Shown piece after piece: positions 7,165 through 16,547 of a stretch of 64,000 nt of DNA. Each line of letters begins with the position of its first letter. Positions within the stretch are counted from its first letter, which is position 1. Position numbers and translations under genes: made by a program. Origin of the DNA: Chitinophagaceae bacterium DXS. Lineage in GTDB: Bacteria > Bacteroidota > Bacteroidia > Chitinophagales > Chitinophagaceae. The notes under the pieces are model-generated. The model was not told the DNA's origin. It saw only the letters and a program-made list of their open reading frames with translations, and searched no databases. The DNA lies in assembly GCA_030345135.1 (NCBI GenBank), contig CP128386.1:215029-279028 (forward strand). The letters are read 5' to 3'.

Positions 7165-9336
7165 ATGCAAGTAGAAAAGTTTTATTATGATAACAAGATT
7201 GTAAAGATGTTTGCCTATGCCACTATACTATGGGGTGTAGTGGGTATGCTTGCAGGTTTATTGGCCGCGATACAAATTTATCTTCCCGGCGCAAATTTTA
7301 ATTTGGCACCCACAACCTTCGGGCGCGTAAGGCCGGTACACACTAACGCCGTAATCTTTGCATTTGTTGGAAACGGCATCTTTATGGGCGTTTATTATTC
7401 TCTTCAACGTCTTTGTAAAGCCCGTATGTTTAGTGATGCACTAAGCAAGTTCCACTTCTGGGGTTGGCAGTTGATCATTGTTTCTGCCGCAGTTACGCTT
7501 CTTGCCGGTTATACTACCGGTAAAGAATACGCAGAGCTGGAATGGCCCATCGATATTGCAATTGCTGTTGTTTGGGTGGTATTTGGCATTAACATGTTCG
7601 GAACGATCATTAAAAGAAGGGAAAGCCATCTGTATGTTGCTATTTGGTTTTATATAGCAACCTGGGTAACGGTAGCAATGTTGCACATTGTAAATTCCTT
7701 TGAAATACCATTCTCCGCATTTAAGAGCTATAGTTGGTATGCTGGTGTTCAGGATGCACTTGTACAGTGGTGGTATGGACATAATGCAGTTGCCTTCTTC
7801 CTTACAACGCCATACCTCGGTTTAATGTATTATTTCTTGCCCAAGGCTGCAAATCGTCCTGTATACAGTTACAGGCTATCAATTGTGCATTTCTGGGCCC
7901 TGATCTTTATTTATATATGGGCAGGACCACACCATTTGTTGTATACAGCTTTACCTGACTGGGCGCAGAGCCTGGGGGTTGTATTTAGTGTGATGCTTAT
8001 TGCTCCAAGCTGGGGAGGTATGCTGAATGGTTTGTTTACATTAAGAGGCGCCTGGGACAAAGTAAGGGAAGATCCGGTTTTAAAATTTATGGTAGTTGCT
8101 ATTACCTGCTATGGGATGGCTACATTTGAAGGCCCAATGCTGAGTTTGAAAAGTGTAAACGCAATTTCACACTTTACGGATTGGACGATTGCTCACGTGC
8201 ATGTTGGTGCTCTTGGCTGGAACGGCTTCCTGACCTTTAGTGTTTTATATTGGATTATCCCTAAAATATTTAATACAACGCTTTATTCTAAAAAGCTGGC
8301 ATCTACACATTTCTGGATAGGAACAATAGGCATAGTTCTTTACGCTGTGCCCCTCTACTGGGCTGGTTTTACACAAGCAATGATGTGGAAGAATTTTACA
8401 GATGACGGAACCCTTAAATTCCAGTTCCTTGAAACTGTGACCAACATCATCCCAATGTATATAACACGTAGCGCTGGTGGTGCTTTATATCTTGTTGGCG
8501 TGTTTGTGATGGTTTACAATTTATGGAAGACAGTTGCGTCCGGCAGTCTTGTTGCAAATGAAGAGGCAGAAGCTGCTCCGCTTGCTAAAATCACAGAAAC
8601 TCACGGCAAAGAACACTGGCACAGATGGATTGAAAAACGTCCTGTTCAGATGTTGGTGTTTAGTTTGATTGCAGTTGCCATCGGCGGTGTGCTTGAATTA
8701 GTACCTACCTTTTTGGTTAAGAGCAATGTTCCTACAATTGCTTCAGTAAAACCATATACACCATTGGAACTCCAGGGACGGGATATTTATGTGAGAGAGG
8801 GTTGTTACACTTGCCACTCTCAGATGATCCGCCCGTTCAGAGATGAAGTAGCGAGATATGGTGAGTATAGCAAAGCCGGTGAATTTGTCTATGATCACCC
8901 GTTCCAATGGGGAAGTAAAAGAACCGGCCCTGACCTGGCAAGGGAAGGCGGTAAATATCCGGACAGCTGGCACTACAATCACATGCTTGATCCAAGAAGC
9001 ATGAGCCCAGGATCAATAATGCCAAATTATCCATGGTTGTTTAAAAATGATTTGAATACAGAAATTACTCCTGCGAAGATCAGGGCAATGCAAACGCTGG
9101 GTGTGCCTTACGAAAAAGGATATGATGAAGTTGCAAATAAGGACCTGAATAAACAGGCCAAAGCAATCGCTGGACGACTGCAAAACGATGAGCAGATTAA
9201 AAAACTGGCGGCTGTAAGTGATGAGATAGATCTCAAGAATATTGATAAGAAAGAAATCGTTGCCCTGATCGCTTACCTGCAACGCATTGGTACGGATATA
9301 AAAGGCGAACACAAGCAAGTGGCAGAATTAAAATGA
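7165..9336 (+). CDS. ccoN: CcoN-CcoO fusion, cbb3-type cytochrome c oxidase subunits I and II
   Basis: A 723-residue membrane protein. Residues from about 15 to 470 are the multi-helix haem-copper oxidase subunit I, with a haem-ligand histidine candidate at H59 in RPVHTN and the WYGHNA and HVHVGALGW stretches. A further membrane helix near 495-515 is followed by a CcoO-type monohaem cytochrome c domain with CYTCH at 547-551 and the MIRPFRDEVARYG and PGSIMPNYPW motifs. Proteobacteria encode CcoN and CcoO separately; the fusion is known from Bacteroidota. It catalyses high-affinity O2 reduction in the inner membrane and leads the structural operon. Confidence 0.93.
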   Translation: MQVEKFYYDNKIVKMFAYATILWGVVGMLAGLLAAIQIYLPGANFNLAPTTFGRVRPVHTNAVIFAFVGNGIFMGVYYSLQRLCKARMFSDALSKFHFWGWQLIIVSAAVTLLAGYTTGKEYAELEWPIDIAIAVVWVVFGINMFGTIIKRRESHLYVAIWFYIATWVTVAMLHIVNSFEIPFSAFKSYSWYAGVQDALVQWWYGHNAVAFFLTTPYLGLMYYFLPKAANRPVYSYRLSIVHFWALIFIYIWAGPHHLLYTALPDWAQSLGVVFSVMLIAPSWGGMLNGLFTLRGAWDKVREDPVLKFMVVAITCYGMATFEGPMLSLKSVNAISHFTDWTIAHVHVGALGWNGFLTFSVLYWIIPKIFNTTLYSKKLASTHFWIGTIGIVLYAVPLYWAGFTQAMMWKNFTDDGTLKFQFLETVTNIIPMYITRSAGGALYLVGVFVMVYNLWKTVASGSLVANEEAEAAPLAKITETHGKEHWHRWIEKRPVQMLVFSLIAVAIGGVLELVPTFLVKSNVPTIASVKPYTPLELQGRDIYVREGCYTCHSQMIRPFRDEVARYGEYSKAGEFVYDHPFQWGSKRTGPDLAREGGKYPDSWHYNHMLDPRSMSPGSIMPNYPWLFKNDLNTEITPAKIRAMQTLGVPYEKGYDEVANKDLNKQAKAIAGRLQNDEQIKKLAAVSDEIDLKNIDKKEIVALIAYLQRIGTDIKGEHKQVAELK

Positions 9337-9409
9337 TTCGAAATAATTAGTGCTGATTATGTGTCAGCCTCGGTATAAGAGTTAATTAAAAACATCTCAA
9401 TTACTAAAA

Positions 9410-9571
9410 ATGAAATTCATTCATTATCTCGAAAAGATTACCGGTGTTGATATTTATGCAATGGCGGCTTTTATCATCTTTTTTTCCATATTCATCATTA
9501 TGGCTATTTGGGCATGGAAGGCAGATAAAAAAATGATCAATTACTTAAGAAATATTCCCCTGGAAGATTAA
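9410..9571 (+). CDS. ccoQ: CcoQ-like small oxidase subunit
   Basis: A 53-residue single-helix protein (helix about residues 17-36) with a charged C-terminal tail (WKADKKMINYLRNIPLED). Its position between the CcoNO fusion and ccoP, its length and its topology match CcoQ/FixQ, which stabilises the cbb3 complex. Sequence identity in this family is low, so the call rests mainly on context. Confidence 0.7.
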   Translation: MKFIHYLEKITGVDIYAMAAFIIFFSIFIIMAIWAWKADKKMINYLRNIPLED

Positions 9572-9578
9572 GGTTTCG

Positions 9579-10769
9579 ATGCTTAAAAAAATATTTATGA
9601 CTACAAAATGTTATACACCTGATAAAAAAATAATCGCAAGATTATGCTCCCTTTTTGTGCTTTGTCTTCCTTTGACGGCACTGGCAGATGGCCCGAGAAA
9701 GCCGTCTGATATCAGCAACCCTATTGCGCTAATCTTTCTTACTGTTATAGTGGGCTTATTGATAGTAATATGTCTGTTGGCAGGAATAATCATCAGCACA
9801 GCCCGGACATACGCTGAGCGGTATAGAAAAAATAATGCGGCCGGTGTCGGCAAAACATTATTAATACTTGCACTCTGCCTTGCTTCAGCACCGTTGATGG
9901 CTCAGGATAGTACTGCTGTAGCAACCGAGGCAATTAAACCGCCTGTAGCATTATCCAGCATGTCTTTGTATGCTCTGGTAGCAACGGTATTTGTGGAGAT
10001 CATTATCATATTGGGCTTGCTGCTAAATCTTAGGTCTTTACTGGCAAAGGATAAGGAAGTTGTGGAAGTTACCGCTGCAGTTGAAAAAGAATCTTTCTGG
10101 AAACGGCTATGGGCAAAGATGAACAACTTCAAGTCAATGAAGGAAGAAGCATCGCTTGATTTGGAACATAGTTATGATGGCATACGCGAGTTGGATAATC
10201 GCCTGCCACCATGGTGGTTGTACGGTTTCTATCTTACAATCATTGTCGCAGTAATTTATTTGTGGCGGTATCATGTGTCTCACTCAGCACCTTCAAGCAT
10301 AGAAGAATATACTATGGAAGTTCAAAAAGCTGAAGGCGAAAAAGAAGCTTACCTGAAAAAATCTGCTAGCAATGTTGATGAAAATACTGTTGTTATGCTT
10401 GACGCATCAGGCATTGACGCCGGCAAAAAAATCTTCACAACAAATTGTGCCCCTTGTCACGGTCCTGATGGCGGAGGAGTAGTAGGCCCTAACTTAACTG
10501 ACGACTACTGGCTGCATGGTGGAAACATAAAAGACGTTTTTAAAACCATAAAATATGGAGTTCCTGAAAAAGGCATGAAAAGCTGGAAAGACGATTTCTC
10601 ACCAGTGCAAATTGCCCAGCTTTCAAGCTTTATAAAATCATTGCATGGAACAAAACCCGCAACCCCTAAAGAACCACAAGGAGAGATATATAAAGATGGT
10701 GATGGAGCAGCTCCGTCCGCAGACTCTACCGGCAAACAGGAGGTTAAAGGTGTTGCCGCAATAAAATAG
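9579..10769 (+). CDS. ccoP: CcoP, cbb3 oxidase cytochrome c subunit III (monohaem)
   Basis: A 396-residue protein with hydrophobic segments near residues 20-36, 48-72, 90-107, 130-152 and 210-230, followed by a periplasmic cytochrome c domain. CAPCH at 290-294 is the only haem-binding site seen, whereas FixP/CcoP of Proteobacteria have two. The PPWWLYGFYLTI stretch is the CcoP N-terminal domain signature. The extra N-terminal hydrophobic segments precede this core and may represent an added module. The ATG at 9579 gives a plausible start; 9597 is an in-frame alternative. It follows ccoQ by 7 bases. Confidence 0.88.
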   Translation: MLKKIFMTTKCYTPDKKIIARLCSLFVLCLPLTALADGPRKPSDISNPIALIFLTVIVGLLIVICLLAGIIISTARTYAERYRKNNAAGVGKTLLILALCLASAPLMAQDSTAVATEAIKPPVALSSMSLYALVATVFVEIIIILGLLLNLRSLLAKDKEVVEVTAAVEKESFWKRLWAKMNNFKSMKEEASLDLEHSYDGIRELDNRLPPWWLYGFYLTIIVAVIYLWRYHVSHSAPSSIEEYTMEVQKAEGEKEAYLKKSASNVDENTVVMLDASGIDAGKKIFTTNCAPCHGPDGGGVVGPNLTDDYWLHGGNIKDVFKTIKYGVPEKGMKSWKDDFSPVQIAQLSSFIKSLHGTKPATPKEPQGEIYKDGDGAAPSADSTGKQEVKGVAAIK

Positions 10770-10772
10770 AAT

Positions 10773-12191
10773 ATGGCTAAAGTTGTTGACCACAATGAAT
10801 TAGACGATCACGAAACGTTTCGGGACAGATTAGCAACCGTTGATGAAAAGGGAAAACGAAACTGGGTATATGCGCAGAAACCGGTGGGTAAATTCTATAA
10901 TATCCGCAGCTTTCTCAGTTATTTTTATTTTTTAATTTTCTTTGGTCTGCCCTTCATACACGTAAATGGCAGGCCTTTGTTTCAGTTTAATATTCCTGAA
11001 GCCAAATTCATTTTATTTGGAAAAGTGTTCTGGCCGCAGGACTTTTTCATATTTGGTCTTGGAATGGTGACTTTTATTTTCTTCATCGTTCTTTTTACTG
11101 CTGCTTTTGGTAGATTGTTTTGTGGATGGGCTTGTCCGCAAACCATTTTTATGGAAATGCTGTTCAGAAAGCTGGAGTATTTAATAATAGGTAACGCAAA
11201 CGAACAGAGAAGACTGAAAGCTGCACCGTGGACCGCTTCCAAAATTGCGAAAGTTAGCACCAAGCATGTGGCTTTTTTTCTGCTGTCATTTATAATCGCG
11301 AACTTTTTTTTAGCGTATATAATCGGAATAAAGGAACTGGGAAAGATCATTACAGAGCCCGTTTTTGATCATCTTGCAGGATTGTCTTCGCTGCTTCTGT
11401 TCACCGGCGTTTTCTATGGCGTATATGCTTTTTTCCGCGAGCAGGTTTGTACAGTAGTTTGTCCTTACGGGCGGCTTCAAAGTGTGCTTGTTGATAAGAA
11501 CTCTATGGTAGTTGCTTATGATTATAAGCGCGGTGAGCCAAGAGGTAATTTCAAGAAGAAGCATGAAGCTCCACTGGGCGACTGTATAGATTGTTTTCAG
11601 TGTGTGAAAGTATGTCCAACAGGTATAGATATTCGTAACGGCGTACAGATGGAGTGTGTCGGCTGCACTGCTTGTATAGATGCCTGTGATGCGGTAATGG
11701 ATAAGATACACAAGCCAAGAGGCTTGATAAGATACGCTTCAGAAAATTCAATTGCGAATAATGAGCCTCTCAGATATACTACGCGCATGAAATTGTACAC
11801 AGGCTTATGCCTGGTTGTTTTAGCCGGATTGTCTGTGTTGTTGATTACGCGTAAAGATGTATCCGCCACGGTTATTCGCACCCCTGGTATGCTCTTCCAG
11901 GAACGTGGTGTTGACAGTATTTCTAATTTGTACAATATCAAAATGGAGAATAAAACAGCCCATAATATGAGGCTCACGGTTAAAGATGAGACTACAGGCG
12001 GCATTGTACAAATAATTGGAAAACCTTTTATTGATGTGCAAAAGGACGGACAAGGCAATGGGACTTTCTTTATAGTGATGGATAAGAAAAGTATTAAGAA
12101 AAAGAAGACTGAAATAAAATTAGGCTTGTACGAAGAAGGTAAAAGGATTGCAGAAGCAAAAACAACATTTCTTGGACCCGTTGGCGAGTAA
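10773..12191 (+). CDS. ccoG: CcoG (RdxA/FixG) polyferredoxin, cbb3 oxidase assembly
   Basis: A 472-residue membrane iron-sulfur protein. Membrane helices occupy the first half, with CGWACPQT (C117, C121) and CTVVCPYGR. A two-cluster ferredoxin-like segment follows (CIDCFQCVKVCP and CVGCTACIDACD), then a last helix and a periplasmic C-terminal domain of the FixG type. CcoG is reported to reduce Cu(II) for delivery to the oxidase. The start lies 3 bases after ccoP ends. Confidence 0.92.
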   Translation: MAKVVDHNELDDHETFRDRLATVDEKGKRNWVYAQKPVGKFYNIRSFLSYFYFLIFFGLPFIHVNGRPLFQFNIPEAKFILFGKVFWPQDFFIFGLGMVTFIFFIVLFTAAFGRLFCGWACPQTIFMEMLFRKLEYLIIGNANEQRRLKAAPWTASKIAKVSTKHVAFFLLSFIIANFFLAYIIGIKELGKIITEPVFDHLAGLSSLLLFTGVFYGVYAFFREQVCTVVCPYGRLQSVLVDKNSMVVAYDYKRGEPRGNFKKKHEAPLGDCIDCFQCVKVCPTGIDIRNGVQMECVGCTACIDACDAVMDKIHKPRGLIRYASENSIANNEPLRYTTRMKLYTGLCLVVLAGLSVLLITRKDVSATVIRTPGMLFQERGVDSISNLYNIKMENKTAHNMRLTVKDETTGGIVQIIGKPFIDVQKDGQGNGTFFIVMDKKSIKKKKTEIKLGLYEEGKRIAEAKTTFLGPVGE

Positions 12192-12217
12192 AGTACTTGC
12201 CAGCCAAAATATAGTAT

Positions 12218-12652
12218 ATGAACTGGGGAAATAAATTGCTAATCGTTTTTGGTGTATTCGCCATAGGCATGGGAACACTTGTATATAAATGCATGAATGT
12301 AAAGTTTGACCTGGTAAGTAAGGATTACTATAAGGATGAGCTGCGATACCAGGACAAGATTGACGGAATGAAAAATGCTTCTCAAATAGGGGAGATCAAC
12401 GTGAGTGAAAATGACAGGCAGGTGATCATTGCTTTTCCCGCAGAAGTAAAGGGTTACAAAATAAAGGCAGATGCCTGGTTCTATTGTAAAACAAACGCAG
12501 ATCTGGACAGAAGGCTTACATTGTCAGTTAATGATGATGGAACGAGCGTAATTGATAAAAACCTTTTACTGAAACAGGATTATCAATTGAAATTAAGCTG
12601 GGAGACAGGTGATAAAAAATACTATACAGAAAAAGATATAAAAGTGAATTAA
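12218..12652 (+). CDS. ccoH: CcoH/FixH-family cbb3 oxidase accessory protein
   Basis: A 144-residue protein with one N-terminal helix (about residues 5-23) and a periplasmic beta-rich domain. The VSKDYYKDELRYQDKID motif (about 31-47) is characteristic of FixH, which is needed for cbb3 maturation. It lies 26 bases after ccoG, and its stop codon overlaps the next start by one base (TAATG). Confidence 0.88.
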   Translation: MNWGNKLLIVFGVFAIGMGTLVYKCMNVKFDLVSKDYYKDELRYQDKIDGMKNASQIGEINVSENDRQVIIAFPAEVKGYKIKADAWFYCKTNADLDRRLTLSVNDDGTSVIDKNLLLKQDYQLKLSWETGDKKYYTEKDIKVN

Positions 12653-13359
12653 TGAGTTGGGGAATTATGATATCAGGTTTAGCGTTGGGTGCAATTAGCA
12701 GCTTTCACTGTGTAGGGATGTGCGGCCCCATAGCATTTGCATTGCCTGTGCAATTATTACCACAACAACAAAAAGTTATTGGGATTATATTGTACAATCT
12801 GGGGCGGATTACAACCTACAGCCTGTTTGGATTAATAGTGGGTTTATTTGGAAGGCAGATCTTTATAGCGGGCTATCAACAGGTGTTTTCCATAATAGCG
12901 GGCATCCTGGTACTGATAGTTTTGGCAGGGGGAATTTTGCAGCGAAAGATTATCCGGATTGGGTTTATTGAGCGAAGCAAAATCAGGTTGCAAAAATTAG
13001 TGGCGGAGCAGTTGAAAAGAAAAAGTCTTTTGAGCATGTTTACAATAGGGATGGCAAATGGCTTTTTACCTTGCGGATTGGTTTACCTGGCTTTAACTGC
13101 CGCAATGGCGGCCGGTTCGCTGCAAAATGGCATCCTGTTCATGACAGCATACGGAGCAGGAACCCTTCCTGCAATGTTTGCAATTTCCTATTTCGGTGCT
13201 ATGATAAATTTAACAACCAGAAATATGATTAAGAAAATGTTACCTTATGGGATAGCAATCGTCGGTATATTATTGATTCTCAGGGGGATGAATCTGAACA
13301 TACCGTATGTAAGTCCTTTTTTTGACAATTCCTCAGCAAAAGTTATCATTTGTCACTGA
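12652..13359 (+). CDS. TauE/SafE (DsbD/UreH-like) membrane protein of the cco cluster
   Basis: A 235-residue protein with about six membrane helices. FHCVGMCGP (residues 21-29) and GMANGFLPCGL are the cysteine motifs of the sulfite exporter TauE/SafE or DsbD_2-type family commonly found after ccoH. Members next to cco genes are thought to handle copper or thiols during oxidase assembly, but the substrate is not established by sequence. It is translationally coupled to ccoH by a one-base overlap and is the last gene of the oxidase operon. Confidence 0.85.
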   Translation: MSWGIMISGLALGAISSFHCVGMCGPIAFALPVQLLPQQQKVIGIILYNLGRITTYSLFGLIVGLFGRQIFIAGYQQVFSIIAGILVLIVLAGGILQRKIIRIGFIERSKIRLQKLVAEQLKRKSLLSMFTIGMANGFLPCGLVYLALTAAMAAGSLQNGILFMTAYGAGTLPAMFAISYFGAMINLTTRNMIKKMLPYGIAIVGILLILRGMNLNIPYVSPFFDNSSAKVIICH

Positions 13360-13559
13360 CACTTAACATTTTCTTATTAAACTTTTATAGCATCTTTGTG
13401 TCTCAGAATTACAGATGACAGAAGATAAAAAGATTGAAAAGCGAGTTTGGTTTGTGTTGAAAAAAATCTTAACTTACGAGTAAACAATCTGGCATCTCGT
13501 TTGTAAAATATAAATAAGCAAGTAGTCAATTTTCTCATAAGCAGTTAGTTTTGGTTGCG

Positions 13560-13587
13560 GCCCCTGTTTCCACAGGGGCTTACTTTT
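13560..13587 (+). terminator. Terminator in the cco/vanZ intergenic region
   Basis: A GCCCCTG/CAGGGGC stem (13560-13566 with 13573-13579) is followed by a T-rich tail. It stands 200 bases after the TauE-like gene. The region 13360-13559 between them has no ORF of note and could hold a small RNA or a long 3' UTR. Confidence 0.6.
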
Positions 13588-13974
13588 TTAGCTTACTTTT
13601 GCTTTTGATCTGTTTCTTCTTTTTAAAAATAAATATGCTATAAAACAGCCCACTCCGTCGGCAATAATGTCAGTAATATCAAACGAACGGTTCGGAACCC
13701 AATATTTCTGAACAAATTCCATCACTATACCATAAGCCCATCCCCAGATAGCTATTTTGAAGCATAAGGTAACGAAATTTGCCTGGTTTTTCAACGGAAC
13801 GCAAAAGAGATAAACCAGCGCGCCAAAAAGTACTATATGCACGATTTTGTCGAAATGGATAGCGGCAAGAAACGGCGCGGGCGGAAGATCGTTTCCCGGA
13901 ATGATCAATAAAATTAAAGAGAACGCAAACCACAATACCGCCGGCAGGAAGTAGAAAATCTTCGTTTTCAACAT
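13588..13974 (-). CDS. VanZ-like membrane protein
   Basis: A protein of about 128 residues with four predicted membrane helices. DKIVHIVLFGALVYLF and the GWAYGIVMEFVQKYWVPNRSFDITDIIAD block carry the VanZ/PhoNS-type pattern (conserved H, E, D and N). VanZ relatives are small integral membrane proteins of unclear enzymatic role; teicoplanin resistance is known only for the founding member. The ATG at 13974 is preferred because the longer frame from 14046 would start inside the gcvH terminator. Confidence 0.75.
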   Translation of the reverse strand: MLKTKIFYFLPAVLWFAFSLILLIIPGNDLPPAPFLAAIHFDKIVHIVLFGALVYLFCVPLKNQANFVTLCFKIAIWGWAYGIVMEFVQKYWVPNRSFDITDIIADGVGCFIAYLFLKRRNRSKAKVS

Positions 13975-14015
13975 TAATGTTTTTGGGATTGAAATAAAAT
14001 CAAGAGGATATTGTA

Positions 14016-14054
14016 TTATAAAAAACGGCATTGATGAGATTGTCAATGCCGTTT
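14016..14054 (-). terminator. Rho-independent terminator of gcvH
   Basis: A perfect 12-bp stem (14023-14034 with 14043-14054), read on the minus strand, ends in a T run. It lies 25 bases after the gcvH stop codon. Confidence 0.88.
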
Positions 14055-14078
14055 AGGTATATTTTGGGATTCGATCTA

Positions 14079-14459
14079 TTAGGCAACGAGTTTTTCGTAA
14101 TCTTCGGCGCTCATTAATCCGTCAAGATCAGCAGGATCGGTTAGTTCAATTTTAACCATCCAACCATCACCGTAAGGATCGGTATTCACAAGCTCAGGTT
14201 GTTTTTCAAGTATAGCATTTACTTCGAGCACCTTGCCTGTTGCAGGTAAAAATAAATCACTTACAGTTTTAACCGCTTCAACTGTTCCAAATACTTCTTC
14301 TGCATTTAAACTCTGGCCGACGGTAGTGATATCAACATATACAATGTCTCCCAACTCGCCCTGCGCGAAATCTGTGATACCAATTAACGCGATATTACCG
14401 TCAACCAACTTGATCCATTCATGATCCTTAGTGTATTTTACGTCTTGTGGAAAGTTCAT
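14079..14459 (-). CDS. gcvH: Glycine cleavage system H protein
   Basis: A 126-residue lipoyl carrier protein that shuttles the aminomethyl group between the P, T and L proteins of glycine cleavage. The lipoylated lysine is K64 in [13 protein letters not shown], and the N-terminal [15 protein letters not shown] is typical of the family. The ATG at 14459 gives the normal family length; the frame extends to 14480 without reason. The other gcv genes are not in this window. Confidence 0.95.
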   Translation of the reverse strand: MNFPQDVKYTKDHEWIKLVDGNIALIGITDFAQGELGDIVYVDITTVGQSLNAEEVFGTVEAVKTVSDLFLPATGKVLEVNAILEKQPELVNTDPYGDGWMVKIELTDPADLDGLMSAEDYEKLVA

Positions 14460-14572
14460 ACTGTAAGTTTTTTGATGCACAAATATTCAACAAATAGTGA
14501 TAACAAAATAATCATTTTTCAAACACCGCTTAAAAAGTCTCTTCGATGCTTTCACGTTGCATGCATTCAGTG

Positions 14573-15757
14573 CTAGTGCTTGTTGATATATTTTTTTATG
14601 GTTACGAAATTAACAATCCACAATACCAACATAATGAGTGCCGCGGAAATGATTGTGGTTATTGAGATAAAGCCGCTTACATAAATATGTTCTCCTGATA
14701 ACCAATGTTTTACCCAGAACTGGAGAAGAGCGATGATGGCCAATGTAACAAACACGATGATAATATTGGGAGGGAAAAACTGCTTTATCAAAAACGTTTT
14801 TAGTTGTTTTGGCGCTGCACCAAGTGTAATGAGCAAAGCAATTTCATCTTTGCAGGATGCGATGGTGAGCTGGATAAACAAAGTAAAAATCAATAAAGCA
14901 AAAAGCAGCATTACTGCGCCGGTTATCCAGGAAATATTTACCACAATGTTTACAATCTGCCTGTACTTGCTAAAACGGGTTTTATCTGCATCTGTCGTTA
15001 ATCCATGTTCTTTCAGATAGTTTAATAATTCCGGATTTCCAGGGTCTTTTGTCCTTATAACAATTCGTGAGGGACTTGCGGGCGGCTCAGTGCCAAATTT
15101 ACTATTCGCCCAATCCATAAAACTTTGTGGAACAAGGATGGATGCGATCCGGTCGCTAAACCCAACAACTTTTGCATAATACTTTACCGGTCCGTTTGCT
15201 GACTGAATATTTATCTGCAAAGGGATATTTCTTACAAGGTCCTGCGAAAGTTTAGGCAAGCCTTGTGATGAAGCAAATCCAAAATTGTACATATCAAGAA
15301 AGGAATTGGGTATGATCAGTGGGATGAAGGTTGACTGGTCGTTCCATGCCCAATCCTTGTTATTTACATCCAGAAAATCATCAGGCACGCTTTCAAAAAA
15401 AAGATCTGTGTAGAACGGCAACTGATTGCTTGCGCCTTGAGCCGAGACTTTAAAGCGGCTGGATGTCAGTACGCCTAGTGCCTGAACAAAAGGCTGTTTT
15501 TTAACATCGCTGATCTGATTTTCGGTCAAGGCAGTTTGTCCAATAGTTTCGGACGTGATGACTTTATTAATAACCAGGAAATTGGCAATGCTGTCCTGGT
15601 TGGTTTTGTTGTGAAGGAGGTCGTCATAATTTGCCTGTATCTGCACTGCTGCAAGTATTAAAAACAAGGCAACAGATAAGCCAAGTATAGCAAGGATGAA
15701 CCGGCTTCTGCCTGCACTCGTTTTGATCAGTTTTTTTAAAAGCAATGAAAGATTCAT
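14573..15757 (-). CDS. ABC transporter permease, FtsX/LolC-like
   Basis: A 394-residue permease. One N-terminal helix (about residues 20-42) is followed by a large extracytoplasmic domain (about 45-265) and three C-terminal helices (about 275-300, 325-348, 362-385), the MacB/FtsX arrangement. It lies 28 bases after its ATPase partner and forms a two-gene operon with it. Such pairs act on lipoproteins, lipids or peptides from within the periplasm, and this sequence alone does not say which. It does not look like classical division FtsX, which is shorter. Confidence 0.78.
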   Translation of the reverse strand: MNLSLLLKKLIKTSAGRSRFILAILGLSVALFLILAAVQIQANYDDLLHNKTNQDSIANFLVINKVITSETIGQTALTENQISDVKKQPFVQALGVLTSSRFKVSAQGASNQLPFYTDLFFESVPDDFLDVNNKDWAWNDQSTFIPLIIPNSFLDMYNFGFASSQGLPKLSQDLVRNIPLQINIQSANGPVKYYAKVVGFSDRIASILVPQSFMDWANSKFGTEPPASPSRIVIRTKDPGNPELLNYLKEHGLTTDADKTRFSKYRQIVNIVVNISWITGAVMLLFALLIFTLFIQLTIASCKDEIALLITLGAAPKQLKTFLIKQFFPPNIIIVFVTLAIIALLQFWVKHWLSGEHIYVSGFISITTIISAALIMLVLWIVNFVTIKKYINKH

Positions 15758-15785
15758 AATGTTTTTGATTGTTCTGGATAAAGGA

Positions 15786-16430
15786 CTATAACGTCAGATT
15801 ACGGGTGTAAGAGAAGTGTGTATCTTCATCAAGATCCGTCAAAATAAAACCAGCATTTCTTTTCCTGCATTCCTGAGCAATAAGCCGGGCAGCTCTTTCA
15901 GAGTTGTCCATATCAAGGTGGCTAAATGGCTCATCCATAAAAAGCCATTCAAAAGGCTGCATCAGCGCGCGGACTATTGCTATGCGTTGTTGTTCTCCAT
16001 AACTGCACAGGCCGGTTCTTTGATTTAAAATATGGGTGATCTGAAGCGTATCCGCCATCTGTTCTATCATAGCGCTTTCGTAGTAGGGAGCCTGCAAAAC
16101 TCTGTTTAGTTCGATGTTTTCTCTCGCGGTAAGATTTGCAAACAATCGCAAGTCCTGAAAAATGATGCTTATGTTTTGTTGCCGTAGCGATGCCAGCGCA
16201 TCATCCTGTACTTCAAGAATGTTTTTATCATTATATGAAACACTGCCTTCATAATCTGTGCGAAGTTTATACAGGGAATGAATCAAGGTTGTTTTCCCCG
16301 TGCCGCTTGGCGCTTTGATCTTTATCCATTCGCCTTTATTGAACGTCACTTCAGTATTCCAGATGCTGGATTTGCGCACCTGGAATTTCTCTTTTAAGGG
16401 AACGGGAACAAGATTTTTTAGTTGTATCAT
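15786..16430 (-). CDS. ABC transporter ATP-binding protein, MacB/LolD-like
   Basis: A 214-residue ABC ATPase with Walker A APSGTGKTT, signature CSYGEQQRIAIVRAL, Walker B WLFMDEP and a D-loop SHLD. The signature's usual LSGGQ is changed to CSYGEQ. It pairs with the permease immediately downstream. The ATG at 16430 is chosen over the longer frame from 16577, which would overlap the start of the divergent flippase gene. Confidence 0.85.
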   Translation of the reverse strand: MIQLKNLVPVPLKEKFQVRKSSIWNTEVTFNKGEWIKIKAPSGTGKTTLIHSLYKLRTDYEGSVSYNDKNILEVQDDALASLRQQNISIIFQDLRLFANLTARENIELNRVLQAPYYESAMIEQMADTLQITHILNQRTGLCSYGEQQRIAIVRALMQPFEWLFMDEPFSHLDMDNSERAARLIAQECRKRNAGFILTDLDEDTHFSYTRNLTL

Positions 16431-16547
16431 TTTATTAAATAGTATTGCCGAAGATAACAAGATATGGCTGAAAGCAGAACGATCAATGATGGATGGCTGC
16501 TTGCTTATACCACGCATACTATTACTTTTGTTATAAACTTGATATAA

